A stretch of DNA of 64,000 nt from Tetrapisispora phaffii CBS 4417 (lineage: Eukaryota; Ascomycota; Saccharomycetes; Saccharomycetales; Saccharomycetaceae), in NCBI RefSeq assembly GCF_000236905.1, contig NC_016523.1:620001-684000 (forward strand), given 5' to 3'. Below the pieces are notes generated by a model. The model saw only the letters and a program-made list of their open reading frames with translations, did no database searches and was not told the DNA's origin. How positions within the stretch are numbered: the first letter of the stretch is position 1; each line of letters starts with the position of its first letter. Below, piece after piece: positions 39,182 through 48,955 of this stretch. A program made the position numbers and the translations under genes.

Positions 39182-41356
39182 TTAATTACCTTTCGTACCA
39201 ATTTTTGTTGAGTTAACCTTAGATGCAAACCTTAATGAATTTATAGTTTCATTTAAATGACTTTTTGTAGGTGATATATTCACGAACATTAAAGTTTTTG
39301 ATGAACCCGTCAACGAATATTGCAGCAAGTATGTTAATTTAGAATTTCTAAAAGGAATGTGTCTCTTAGTATTATCATTTTGACCCAATGCATGAATTAC
39401 ATCACCTAGACAACTCAATGATTTATTGATGTTCTGAGTTTCTCTTAATCTTGCACCTACTGCTTGTGAAGAATTTAATCTTTCAGACCCCGCAAGATCA
39501 ACCAAATTCAGTATCCCTTCAGATGAATCCCCCGTAATTTCGTTTTTTCCCTTAAGATAGATCATGAATACACTATGAGAACGAGATGATCTCTCGTTAG
39601 AGTTAGTTGCTGCTGTAGCTCTTAGTTTAGTAGCTTTTTTTAGTACGTTATTTACAATTCCTTTGTTATTCAATGCAATTGTATTGATATTCGTCACACT
39701 TGTAGTCATCGTCTCTTTATCATGTCTAATCTCATGCTTATTTGGCGAACCAGCTTCATTTCCATCTGTTGAATTATCACGTAGTAGATCTATTATACCT
39801 TCATTATAAATTTCAATAAATTGACAACTAATATCATAAATCCATCCCTTTTCCTTCATTGATTCAGTCCAATCAAAAATATGAGATATAGTTGCAGGTA
39901 TCATACCATCATTATCATTTAACATGGTATATGTTTTCCCTGAGCCTGTTTGGCCATATGCAAATATGCATACATTATGACCATCTAATGAACTTTGAAC
40001 TAGCTGACCAATTTCTTTAAAAACTTCAGTATTTGAATCAGCTTGGTCAAATATTCTATCAAATTTATATATTTGAGATTCTCCATTTTCCTTGGTCACC
40101 TTCATTGATTGTGTACCATAATTGTTATCAAATCGTTTAATTTTTATATTTGATATATCTGGATCTTCAATATCTGGCAGAGGAGGACGCATCCTACAGA
40201 AAACTCTAATATTTCCTCTTAGCTCCTGTAATCTATTATGCAATACACGTCTCATCGTTTCTTCTTTTATTAATATTTGATTTGTTTCTATCATTTCTGC
40301 TTTTACGTTTTCAAGATATCTTTTCAATTGTTCATTTTTTTCTATGGTATTCAGGACTTCATTTTCCTTGGCAGCTATATCCACCTTTAATTGGTTTGAA
40401 TCTTCAGTATTAACATGATAGTTTTCTTTAAGTTTTTTCAACTTATCTTGTGAAAGCTTTACTTCCTCTGTTAATTTACTTAATTCTTCTTTCAACTTCA
40501 GTTCTAACAAATTCTTCTTTGATTCCAGAATATTTTTCATATCTATTTCTGCTTTCGTTTCTGTTATTATCTGCTGTTGTAATGCATTATTCCAAATTTC
40601 TCTATTTTTGTCCACTTCTTTTCTTGCTATGCTCTGGTTAGTTATGAATACATTTGGTTGAGTTAAAATATCATTTCGAAGATTGGTTAATTTTTCAGAT
40701 AAGATTTCCTTTTCATCTTCAAATTTTCTTACTTTCTCAAATCGAAGTTTATCCAAGTCTGAAATATATTCAGACGACAATCTGTTTAAGTTAGCTTTAT
40801 TAATCGCTCTTACTTGTTTTAATTTTAATTCCTGCTCACGGTTTTTGTAATCTTTTTTTGATTCAAATTCATATTGTAACTTAGTCAATTCATTAGTTTT
40901 CAAAGTCAACTCTTTATGCTGTGCCATTTTTTGCTCTCGTAATTCGTCCAATTTTTTTTGAATATTTTTAAATTCTACTTTATACCCTTCGAATTCATCT
41001 TTCTTTGAATCTAGTATGCTTTTCTTACCGAATAATTTATTTTGAAGTTCTATTAATTTCGGATCATTTTGTTGATATAATGACTCAAGTATTGATTGAT
41101 TTTCTTTATTAATACTTCCTGAAGGTATCTTAGTCAAACCAAACTGAAGCTTACTATTGCTACCATTTTCTACTTGCCTATGTAATTGCTTGCTACTTGA
41201 TGAGACAGAATCATTACCAAGGGAATCTTGTTCTATGCTTGTCATACCAATACTTCTTTTCCTATCATTTGAATTCTGATTCTCGTTTTTATAACTACTT
41301 CGCAGATTATTCTCATTGTGATCATTCGAGTCCTCATCATTAATGACATTAGACAT
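39182..41356 (-). CDS. KAR3: Minus-end-directed kinesin-14 Kar3
   Basis: 724 residues from ATG at 41356 (S. cerevisiae 729); the frame extends to a TTG at 41392, not used. Kar3 moves toward microtubule minus ends with Cik1 or Vik1 and acts in karyogamy and mitotic spindles. Layout: a disordered Ser/Asn-rich head (~1-90), a long coiled coil (~90-365; many Lys/Glu heptads), the neck ending LRGNIRVFCRMRPP, then the motor domain to the C-terminus. Motor motifs: FAYGQTGSGKTYTM (P-loop), SSRSHSVF (switch I), LVDLAGSERL (switch II). The C-terminal motor is the kinesin-14 arrangement. Divergent from RRP15, as in S. cerevisiae. Confidence 0.98.
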   Translation of the reverse strand: MSNVINDEDSNDHNENNLRSSYKNENQNSNDRKRSIGMTSIEQDSLGNDSVSSSSKQLHRQVENGSNSKLQFGLTKIPSGSINKENQSILESLYQQNDPKLIELQNKLFGKKSILDSKKDEFEGYKVEFKNIQKKLDELREQKMAQHKELTLKTNELTKLQYEFESKKDYKNREQELKLKQVRAINKANLNRLSSEYISDLDKLRFEKVRKFEDEKEILSEKLTNLRNDILTQPNVFITNQSIARKEVDKNREIWNNALQQQIITETKAEIDMKNILESKKNLLELKLKEELSKLTEEVKLSQDKLKKLKENYHVNTEDSNQLKVDIAAKENEVLNTIEKNEQLKRYLENVKAEMIETNQILIKEETMRRVLHNRLQELRGNIRVFCRMRPPLPDIEDPDISNIKIKRFDNNYGTQSMKVTKENGESQIYKFDRIFDQADSNTEVFKEIGQLVQSSLDGHNVCIFAYGQTGSGKTYTMLNDNDGMIPATISHIFDWTESMKEKGWIYDISCQFIEIYNEGIIDLLRDNSTDGNEAGSPNKHEIRHDKETMTTSVTNINTIALNNKGIVNNVLKKATKLRATAATNSNERSSRSHSVFMIYLKGKNEITGDSSEGILNLVDLAGSERLNSSQAVGARLRETQNINKSLSCLGDVIHALGQNDNTKRHIPFRNSKLTYLLQYSLTGSSKTLMFVNISPTKSHLNETINSLRFASKVNSTKIGTKGN

Positions 41357-41819
41357 TGCGTTGTCTTGTATGAAGTTGTATAGAGTTTCCAACCCAATTA
41401 AATATTGTTTTTAAACAAGTATATAGATGAGCAGCTTATAAAGGACTATACCTACTTCTAATGAAAAACGAGGTACTAAATATAATGATTCTAAATGCAC
41501 TGATCAACTATATAGCTTTACCATTGTTTACTGTTCTTTATTTAAATAAAATCATATTTTTGTTTGTGTCGAAACGTTACCCGTCTTCATGCCTTTTCAT
41601 AACATGACATTTTGGAAAATTAATGAAAATTTAATCTTTGCGATGAGCAAAGCTCTTCATTTAACAAATTATGGAACCTCTTAAACTTATCTTTTTGTAT
41701 TATAAGTTATGAAACAAATAAAGTTGTTAGAAATATATATTGTTATTCAAGCTATAGCAATATTAACGCGTTTAATCCACATATAGTACAATCCTAGTGG
41801 TCTACTACAACAAGCCGAG
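41357..41819. other. Divergent promoter region KAR3 / RRP15
   Basis: 463 bp. It holds an RRPE-like and a PAC element for RRP15 (listed separately) and one ACGCGT (MCB) at 41766-41771, 49 bp before the RRP15 ATG. The MCB is a single copy and may be chance. Confidence 0.7.
41624..41648 (+). promoter_or_regulatory. RRPE-like and PAC elements of RRP15
   Basis: TGAAAATTT at 41624-41632, then GCGATGAG at 41640-41647, 7 bp apart and ~175 bp before the ATG of RRP15. This matches the RRPE+PAC pair seen upstream of NOP7. The PAC sits in a small palindrome, CTTTGC-GATGA-GCAAAG. Confidence 0.8.
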
Positions 41820-42560
41820 ATGAGTTCAAAGCATTCGATGAGTGTGCAGAGTAAGAAGAGAAATATAAATATCATGAAACGCGATAATCAAGCAGCTGAT
41901 GTTAAGGTTTCAGACAATGTCGTATCTAATACATTGGAAGAGGATCAAGATGAGGTAGACGATGACGAGTTAGATTTAGAGAATGTTTCCTCACGTTCTG
42001 ATGCTGAAGGTGACGATGAAGATGATTCCGATGTTATAGAAAAAGAAGAAAGTGATGATGATTTCCCAAGAAAAAGAAAATCGAAAATGAGTAAACATGA
42101 TGATGGTTCCAACGATTTCTCTAGTGCAGTTACTGCCATTCTATCGTCTCATTTGAAGGCATATGATAGAAAAGATCCTATCATGGCCAGAAACAAGAAA
42201 GTGTTGAAGAAAAATGAGGAAGATAAATTGGAACAACAAGCTAGAAAGCAACTGTTGGTTGAGAAGAAGAAATTGTTATCAAAATCTAGGAAGCTTGATA
42301 TTATCCCTGTTGCATCTGAAGATAACTCAGGTGAGGAAATCAGAAAAATATTAGAGAAGGAAGCAAAACTAAGAAAAGTGGCTCAAAAAGGTGTTATAAA
42401 ATTATTCAATGCTATTTTATCTACACAAGTTAAAACTGATAAAGAAGTTAATTCTACATTAGGTGATATTACAAATAGAAATGAAAAGAAACAATTGATC
42501 ACGGAAGTATCGAAAGAAAAGTTTTTAGACTTAGTTAAGGCTGCCGGTGATGATGCATAA
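41820..42560 (+). CDS. RRP15: Pre-60S ribosome assembly factor Rrp15
   Basis: 246 residues (S. cerevisiae Rrp15 250). A nucleolar component of early pre-60S particles needed for 27S/25S rRNA maturation. The first ~90 residues are acidic and disordered ([15 protein letters not shown]...). The conserved Rrp15 domain begins near [32 protein letters not shown] and ends with [23 protein letters not shown] and [12 protein letters not shown]. The basic segment [10 protein letters not shown] (~84-93) is a probable nuclear signal. Its RRPE/PAC promoter fits the co-regulated ribosome-biogenesis set. NOC4, another nucleolar factor, is two genes away. Confidence 0.95.
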   Translation: MSSKHSMSVQSKKRNINIMKRDNQAADVKVSDNVVSNTLEEDQDEVDDDELDLENVSSRSDAEGDDEDDSDVIEKEESDDDFPRKRKSKMSKHDDGSNDFSSAVTAILSSHLKAYDRKDPIMARNKKVLKKNEEDKLEQQARKQLLVEKKKLLSKSRKLDIIPVASEDNSGEEIRKILEKEAKLRKVAQKGVIKLFNAILSTQVKTDKEVNSTLGDITNRNEKKQLITEVSKEKFLDLVKAAGDDA

Positions 42561-42867
42561 ATGGGTTTAATTAATCATTCCGGTTTATATAAATACTGGT
42601 AAATAATCAAGAAATTTACTAAATAAATGCATACTGTATAATAAAACAAATAATCTTTCATTGAACTTTTCATATAGACATGTATTTTATAATACCCCAC
42701 TGAAACACTATATAGGGTATGAATAGTGATATGTATCTGATTGGTAACTAAGTTTAAGAATGTGAAAAGCTTACATTATGTTACTAGTTGCAAAGTATAT
42801 TAGAGAAATAATTATTTAGTTCACCTCATTAGTTGGAAAAGGAAAAGAAACGCAAGTATTGCAATTA
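42561..42867. other. Convergent intergenic RRP15 / PPT1
   Basis: 307 bp of AT-rich 3' flanks. Nothing distinct seen. Confidence 0.6.
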
Positions 42868-44409
42868 CTAAAAACCCAAACCACCGTTAGAGTAAGCCAT
42901 TGGCTTGACATCTGGATGTTCAACTGCTGTAAAAGTTTCAACAATCAAATTTTCATCATCATTGCCATTTTGTAATAATACACCATTGTCTGGCGTAATA
43001 TGAATTATACCACCTAAGTTACCTTGGGAATCACAGTAATTTGGAGCACTGAAAACAGTCACTAGTTTACCATCATGTTCATACTTTACACCCGTCATTC
43101 TAACTTCATGAGACCTAAAAACTTTACGAAGCTTATTTCTTTCTAAATATTTAGCTGTAATATCTGGACCAAACGCAAAACCTAAACCACGTTGCGATGG
43201 ACCCAAACCATTTGCTGCTTGTGGATCTGACCATAATAATTCCATAAATAAACCTTCTCTTGGTGGTTGAGAAAATCTATCTAAGTTTCTGATATCATCA
43301 AGAGTTGATTTTTCATCACTTGGTAAACCACCGTGCATAACTAGATAATCGTTGTTGATTAAAGTTGCCAATGGCAAACTTTCAAAACTTAATGAGAATA
43401 AGTCGAAAATACGTTGTGAATATTTATATTTACATTCGTCTTCAAAACCGTAAATCTTATTCATATTATCAGTTTCATGATTACCTCTATTTAAATAGAT
43501 ATTCTTTGGATATAAAATCTTTAATGAGTAAAATAATAGAGCTACTTCACAGGACCAAGAACCACGATCCACTAAGTCACCATTGAATAAATATATGTGG
43601 TCTTTGCTAACTTTCCCGAACTTTTTGAATATATTTAAGACATCATAAAACTGGCCATGTGTGTCACCACACACTGAAATTTTAACCTCTTTGGTGTTTT
43701 CATTGGATAGCTCAACAAGGGTTGGCTCAGATAAGAAAATTCTATCAACATGAGATATTATAGCTGCTGCATATTGTTTTGGGATAGTTTTACCTTTTAA
43801 AAATATATCATTAACCATACCAGAAATAAATTCTTGTGACATATTTTCAACTTCAACACCTGCTGGCGAATTTTTTTCATCTGTCAGTTGCTTAAAATTT
43901 AATTTTGGACCTTTGTATGTCTTCAAGTCTGCATTCGCATTGAATGACTCTAAATTCAAGGTTTGACAAATATTAGATTTTGCATTATCACCACTTCCAC
44001 CTATAGCATTTTTAAACCTTTCTTCTCGGATAAAATTTTCACATACTTTTAATGCATTAGAGGCTGTAATATCATTTGGCTTAGCCTTTAAAACAACATT
44101 TAAGTCATTTTTGGCTTTTCTGAATTCTAAAATACCGACGTATGATAAACCTCTCCTGTGATAAGCTTTTATATTTTTTGGGTCAAGCTTTAAAGCATTA
44201 TCACAATCAACAACAGCAGAGTAAAAGTTATCTTGTTTTAAATGTGCCAATGCCCTATTAGAAAAATAAATTGACTGTGTGCTGTCTAAAGCAATGGCTT
44301 TGCTATAAAACTCTATAGCTGAATCATAATCGCTTTTCTTTATATATTCATTACCTTTATTTTTGAAATCTAATGCAGTGGCAATATCCTCTTGCGATGG
44401 CGATGACAT
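42868..44409 (-). CDS. PPT1: TPR-containing serine/threonine phosphatase Ppt1 (PP5)
   Basis: 513 residues from ATG at 44409, the same length as yeast Ppt1. PP5-type phosphatase that binds Hsp90 through its TPR domain and dephosphorylates it. Three TPR units occupy ~8-115 (FKNKGNEYIKKSDYDSAIEFYSKAIALD; SNRALAHLKQDNFYSAVVDCDNALKLDP; KAYHRRGLSYVGILEFRKAKNDL). The catalytic domain runs from ~200 with the metal-binding motifs GDTHGQFYDV, GDLVDRGSWS, NRGNHET and MHGGLPSD, and FSAPNYCDSQGN near the end. All metallophosphatase signatures are intact. On the minus strand, as YGR123C. Confidence 0.98.
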   Translation of the reverse strand: MSSPSQEDIATALDFKNKGNEYIKKSDYDSAIEFYSKAIALDSTQSIYFSNRALAHLKQDNFYSAVVDCDNALKLDPKNIKAYHRRGLSYVGILEFRKAKNDLNVVLKAKPNDITASNALKVCENFIREERFKNAIGGSGDNAKSNICQTLNLESFNANADLKTYKGPKLNFKQLTDEKNSPAGVEVENMSQEFISGMVNDIFLKGKTIPKQYAAAIISHVDRIFLSEPTLVELSNENTKEVKISVCGDTHGQFYDVLNIFKKFGKVSKDHIYLFNGDLVDRGSWSCEVALLFYSLKILYPKNIYLNRGNHETDNMNKIYGFEDECKYKYSQRIFDLFSLSFESLPLATLINNDYLVMHGGLPSDEKSTLDDIRNLDRFSQPPREGLFMELLWSDPQAANGLGPSQRGLGFAFGPDITAKYLERNKLRKVFRSHEVRMTGVKYEHDGKLVTVFSAPNYCDSQGNLGGIIHITPDNGVLLQNGNDDENLIVETFTAVEHPDVKPMAYSNGGLGF

Positions 44410-45415
44410 AGTATCTACGCTTTATTTCAATTCTTGGATTTTACTTATTTAACTATAAACTAAGCAATTATAAAAGCAGTCGATACAAATAGGTGATTGC
44501 TAAATTAATATGAATTTCTTACATTTATTTATGTATATTAATGATCTTTTAAATTCCAATAGTCACTGGTATTTAATATTTGAAATCTTTCAAAATTTTC
44601 CGATGAGGGTTAATTTACACATTTTCTAAATGTGAGATCAGATTAAACCAAAGAAGATAAAAATCAAAATTATAAATTGTAGAGAGGTCTTGATGAGATA
44701 AACGATAAAAGATAAAACATTGAAGGAGAGAAGGTTTATGAATATATGTACAAATACATAACGAGCAAGACTAGTGAATTACGAGAAGATGAATTATTTC
44801 TAGAAGTGTGATACCAGCAATATATATATGGTTATATTACTCATTTATTTATGGCTGGTAGTTCATTTTGAATAAACAAAATCATGTATAACGGACATGG
44901 ATACATTATAAAAGTTACACGATGTTTTTATTATCTATTGACTCTTTCACATGTGCTTATTGATGGCATACTTGGTTATTTTCTGCAATACAAGAAGTAT
45001 AACAGTTTAGTACCAATTGCTACTTCCAATTTTTTTGAAATCTTTATTGTGGCAAGGATATTACTGCTTGAATGTTAAATAATAACTTAGACAACTTTTA
45101 ACTAGAGTATTATACCAGAATAACCAAGATAAGCAAACTCAGATCTAAAGTTACTACTATTACACATCGCTTTCTTAATATCTAACTATATCGGATTAAC
45201 CAATTGATTAAAATTAATATTTTCAGAAAGCTTAAGTATTAGTAATAAAACTATTGAGCAATATTTCAGTTCGTATATTTGCTACTTACATAACTGACGT
45301 GAGAAAAAAAGGAGGCTAGTAGAATTGTTTACAAAATCGTTTAGCTATACAATATTGGTCTTATTCTTGTTGTAATATAAGCTCAGCAAGAGTTAGATTA
45401 CGATATAACAGTAAT

Positions 45416-45489
45416 AATATTTCCTATTTAGGAGCTATTACTGAAACAGTTACGAAACATTAATATTTCCTGTTTAGGAAATATTGTCA
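45416..45489 (+). repeat. Direct repeat of a hairpin-forming AATATTTCCT(N)TTTAGGA motif
   Basis: AATATTTCCTATTTAGGA (45416-45433) and AATATTTCCTGTTTAGGA (45462-45479) are 46 bp apart and differ at one base. The second extends into a perfect 10-bp stem: AATATTTCCT, loop GTTT, AGGAAATATT. They lie ~330-400 bp before tRNA-Ile, where Ty-type insertions are common, but no LTR was identified. Confidence 0.7.
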
Positions 45490-45566
45490 CCAACTGGAAC
45501 AGCTGATGTCGCCACGAATGCAATGACAAGTTCAACGAGGCACATTGCAAATTGTAGCTAAACTAA

Positions 45567-45595
45567 AAGTATAAATAGGAGACCTATTTATACTT
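45567..45595. repeat. Perfect 13-bp inverted repeat, 3-nt loop
   Basis: AAGTATAAATAGG (45567-45579), AGA, CCTATTTATACTT (45583-45595). It is ~220 bp upstream of tRNA-Ile. Both arms contain TATAAATAGG, which resembles a TATA box on both strands. Function unknown. Confidence 0.85.
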
Positions 45596-45816
45596 CTAGT
45601 ATTTGGATGATCATGTAACTTATTATTAGATATTATGTAGAATATATAAAAAGAAGCAAGTTTCTGTTTACGCTGAAAATATAAGAAGATCCGATCCTGC
45701 GCTTCCCATCTGCCATAATATAATAGTCTGTCTTACATCTGTCTATCTATTACATTATAATCCTGTCATAACTCTGTCTACTGTAGTATCCGTATTACAA
45801 AAATTCTCACAAAAAA

Positions 45817-45890
45817 GGTCCCTTGGCCCAGTTGGTTAAGGCATCGTGCTAATAACGCGGGGATCAGCGGTTCGATCCCGCTAGGGACCA
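45817..45890 (+). tRNA. tRNA-Ile (anticodon AAT)
   Basis: 74 nt. Acceptor GGTCCCT pairs with AGGGACC, discriminator A. A-box TGGCCCAGTTGG; anticodon loop CTAATAA gives AAT (read as IAU after editing); B-box GGTTCGATCCC. No intron. An oligo-T terminator (TTTT at 45891-45894, then a longer T run) follows at once. Apart from one acceptor pair and one anticodon-stem base it looks like the S. cerevisiae tRNA-Ile(AAU). Confidence 0.97.
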
Positions 45891-46033
45891 TTTTAGTTTT
45901 TTTCTCAATCTATCAGATATCATATTTCTATTGTTGTCAGTTTTAGCAGTTACTGATTATAATAACAAACCTTCAAACCTGTCAAACATAATTTCCTTTT
46001 TATTTATTACTTATGTATTTAATTATATGAGTA

Positions 46034-47710
46034 CTACCAATCGACACCTTCTATAAAAATAGAGTCAGAGCCAAGAACGTCGCCTTTCTCTGTTCTTGAA
46101 GTATCATTAGCAAATATGTCATCAAAAGTATCATATTCTAATGATGGTGAAACTTTTAACTTTCTATCAACTTCTGCCTTTAGTAAAGAGTCGTAACCCC
46201 AATCTAAGAAGTCCTCCATATTATAATTTAATTTTCTAAATGGTTGAGCGAAAATTTTTGCTAAACTTGCTACATTTGTATGATAGTGATCAACTAATGT
46301 CAATAATTCCCATAAGGAAGAACCAATGGCATTTGTCAATTCTGGGTTTGTTTCTTCAGGATCGTATGGATCATTGTACGCTAATTTCAATCTCTTCAAT
46401 TCAGCTTTCTGTTCATCCGAACCAAATGGATCGTCTATAAATGCTGGATTATGTAACATGATCATACATGTAGGGTGTTTTTTAAGTAAGTTATAGGTAA
46501 ATGGAATGACTGTAACAATTGCCGATGGAGGAGCTTGCAATGTTAATCTGGCCAATTTCTTAATGAATGATGCAACTAAATGACTTGATATATGAGTAGA
46601 TGATAAAAATAATTCTAACATCCTGAAAAATCTAGATCTATATTTGACATGCATTAAATCTGGAGTCAAACATTGATATAATTTGGAATAGAAGTTTGGA
46701 TATTCTAAATTGAAACGTCTCATCAATTCAAATAAACCATTTAATGATAAGATTGGAATAATACCTGAATTGGCTTCTTTCTTACCAAAATTCACATTAT
46801 AGGAGTCAGTTAAAAAATCCATCAATTTTGTTGGGGTGTGAAAATGTGGAATTATTCTTTTGTGTAAAATTAATAAAATTGTCTTATATTGATCAACAGA
46901 TAGGAACCCATTCAATATATATAACCAATTTTTTTCAAAATTACTTTTGAATTTGGAGACATCTTCAACAAGTTTGGGTGGATTCGCGACATAAACTTCT
47001 AGATCATCGTTATTAGGTAAATCACAATGAACGTCATGGTTAACAACGGTCAACCATTTACCAATACTATTGGAACTTGTATATCTTTCATCTTCATTAG
47101 AATCGGTTAATAATTTATTGAATTCAGAATTGAAGTAGAACTGAACATCAGCAAATTTTTGATAATAATTATCTTTAAATTCTACCAAAGTCGCATTTTG
47201 AGATTGACCATTTTTGAGTTCTTCATCACCAAAGTCGGAATCCCAAAGAGCCACTAGCAGTTTTTGATATGTTTTTGTTGGGAAGTATGGATCATCAACG
47301 TTTGAGGAGAAATAAATTGCTTCCAACTCTATACATTGCATGTAAACATCTAACGAGTCTAATGCTATCGAAGTTTCAAACGGGATACTTGATAAAATAA
47401 CTAGTAGTTTATCTTTGAAGTTCTCGAACAACTTTCTACACCAAGTTCTTAATTGTTTTGTTTCGTCAGTCTTAGCAGACCTTATAGTCATATCCTCTCG
47501 AGAAAAAAGTTGCTTAAAAACCTGAAACAAAGAAACGACAATGAATCTTAGCCTCTGTTCATTCTCGTCCCAAAATTCATCTGAACTGAGATCATTCTCA
47601 TCGATAGTTAAGTTATTTATTAATGGTATTATTAGTTTGTAATTTTTTTTATCATCAATTGAAATAATCGACTTTGCATCTCTCTTAATTTCTTCAAATG
47701 TCAAACTCAT
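46034..47710 (-). CDS. NOC4: Nucleolar 40S assembly factor Noc4
   Basis: 558 residues from ATG at 47710 (S. cerevisiae Noc4 552). Noc4 pairs with Nop14 and belongs to the small-subunit processome for 18S rRNA maturation. Helical repeat protein; the conserved NOC/CBF domain lies at ~300-480 (SGIIPILSLNGLFELMRRFNLEYPNFYSKLYQCLTPD, then YRSRFFRMLELFLSSTHISSHLVASFIKKLARLTLQAPPSAIVTVIPFTYNLLKKHP). Near the C-terminus is SSLWELLTLVDHYHTNVASLAKIFAQPFRK, typical of the family. Minus strand, downstream in the chromosome XVI order of RRP15. A CATCT pentamer array lies ~175 bp before the ATG. Confidence 0.96.
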   Translation of the reverse strand: MSLTFEEIKRDAKSIISIDDKKNYKLIIPLINNLTIDENDLSSDEFWDENEQRLRFIVVSLFQVFKQLFSREDMTIRSAKTDETKQLRTWCRKLFENFKDKLLVILSSIPFETSIALDSLDVYMQCIELEAIYFSSNVDDPYFPTKTYQKLLVALWDSDFGDEELKNGQSQNATLVEFKDNYYQKFADVQFYFNSEFNKLLTDSNEDERYTSSNSIGKWLTVVNHDVHCDLPNNDDLEVYVANPPKLVEDVSKFKSNFEKNWLYILNGFLSVDQYKTILLILHKRIIPHFHTPTKLMDFLTDSYNVNFGKKEANSGIIPILSLNGLFELMRRFNLEYPNFYSKLYQCLTPDLMHVKYRSRFFRMLELFLSSTHISSHLVASFIKKLARLTLQAPPSAIVTVIPFTYNLLKKHPTCMIMLHNPAFIDDPFGSDEQKAELKRLKLAYNDPYDPEETNPELTNAIGSSLWELLTLVDHYHTNVASLAKIFAQPFRKLNYNMEDFLDWGYDSLLKAEVDRKLKVSPSLEYDTFDDIFANDTSRTEKGDVLGSDSIFIEGVDW

Positions 47711-47884
47711 CTTTTATTCCAAGACGTTTGTGTTTGCCTATTTGCTCACTTATACAGAATCTATATTCAAAAACTCACTGAATAATAACAGAAAACACAA
47801 ACATATACAAAATTCGATACGTTACTATTATATAAACCATAACTACTTTCGAACAATACGAATGCATCTCAGTCCAACTTATTT

Positions 47885-47914
47885 CATCTCATCTCATCTC
47901 ATCTCATCTCATCT
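47885..47914 (+). repeat. CATCT (GATGA) pentamer array, 6 units
   Basis: Six exact CATCT units, then TATCT. On the NOC4 strand this reads GATGAGATGAG, containing the PAC core GATGAG, ~175 bp before the ATG. Confidence 0.95.
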
Positions 47915-48302
47915 TATCTTTTGTTAATTAGTAGGTTAGTTTTTCAAAATATTTCATTACTACCAAAGTACTACCTAACATTTTCGCCATAGTAAAAAAA
48001 AATTTTCTGTCTTTTTTGTCTTTACAATGCACGTACCGAATGATGGAAGATGACATGATTACAACGACCTCTCCCAGTCAATAAGAAACGATAGGCTGTG
48101 TTATGCATAGATCTGTCCATTTTCAGCCACCTCGGTTAGCATCACTGTTGCTGAACGGAATTGAATTCATTCAGGGCTTACAAAAAGATGTATTTCTTGA
48201 GATTTATGAAATAATATTGTATAGATACTCTATTGTCCCTCGGAAAGTGGCTTAATACTGTTTTATTTTATTTTGTAATTGAATGTCAAACTACAACTAC
48301 TA

Positions 48303-48332
48303 GCATCGCATCGCATCGCATCGCATCGCATC
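48303..48332 (+). repeat. GCATC (GATGC) pentamer array, 6 units
   Basis: Six exact GCATC units, ~590 bp before the NOC4 ATG and ~625 bp before the RTA1-like ATG. Shares the GATG core with the CATCT array 390 bp away. Confidence 0.95.
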
Positions 48333-48955
48333 AGTAAACTGAAGAAATGCTGTCTTCGAATGTTGTAGGCGAAGCAAGATCGTTCTACTATTGAAAAAAC
48401 ACTATTTCGCGGAAAGTCAGAGAAGATGGCATGGGATGAATTAGTTACCATACTGTGTAGACTAACTGTGCCTCAATGTATGTTACAGGTACATGTTACG
48501 GTAAACAACAACAGTTGTTGGCTTATCGAATAACGGCTTGGAAACTTCAAAGATACATAACATAATTCTTACGGTTTTATTTGGTATGTGGATTTGAAGG
48601 TATTTGTCTCTTGGAGTTGATACTTGTGGTGTCAGTTGTTACTAGCGGAAAAGCTTCAATACTCAGATCGCTTATGATCTTAAATAAAAATGTTGGCTTA
48701 AACATAGATGAGATAAAGGCTTAAACATAAATACCATTTGTATCTTATATTTTTGCTTTGAAATAACTATATAAACAGTGATGATTTTGAGTAATAAGTA
48801 ACCAGTATTCTTAATTCTTATATCGTTAAAATAATATACATTTACCTATCCAATTAGCTAGCTCAATTGTCATCAATTGCCATCGCTTGTGAATTAATTT
48901 TAAATCATTCTAAAGAATATACACATATAAAAATAAAACATACAAAATAGAAAAG

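Larger units (their letters stand above)
44410..46033. other. 1.6-kb region with tRNA-Ile and inverted repeats
   Basis: Contains tRNA-Ile and, just upstream of it, a perfect 13-bp inverted repeat and a repeated TTTCC...GGA hairpin motif (listed separately). A 64-codon frame (44884-45078) has no family features. No other gene seen. Confidence 0.6.
47711..48955. other. 1.2-kb region between NOC4 and the RTA1-like gene
   Basis: Divergent promoters. Holds the CATCT array (47885-47914) and GCATC array (48303-48332) listed separately and a repeated GGCTTAAACATA (~48691-48729). In S. cerevisiae the box C/D RNA snR45 lies upstream of NOC4; I looked here for C/D boxes with a closing stem and could not confirm one. 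Confidence 0.6.

Noticed and set aside
44884..45078. 64-codon hydrophobic frame between PPT1 and tRNA-Ile
   Set aside because: Hydrophobicity reflects T-rich DNA; no conserved small membrane protein recognised.
47930..48950. Possible snR45 orthologue upstream of NOC4
   Set aside because: Some TGATG and CTGA tetramers exist, but I could not find a C/D pair with a closing stem and guide; needs a covariance search.
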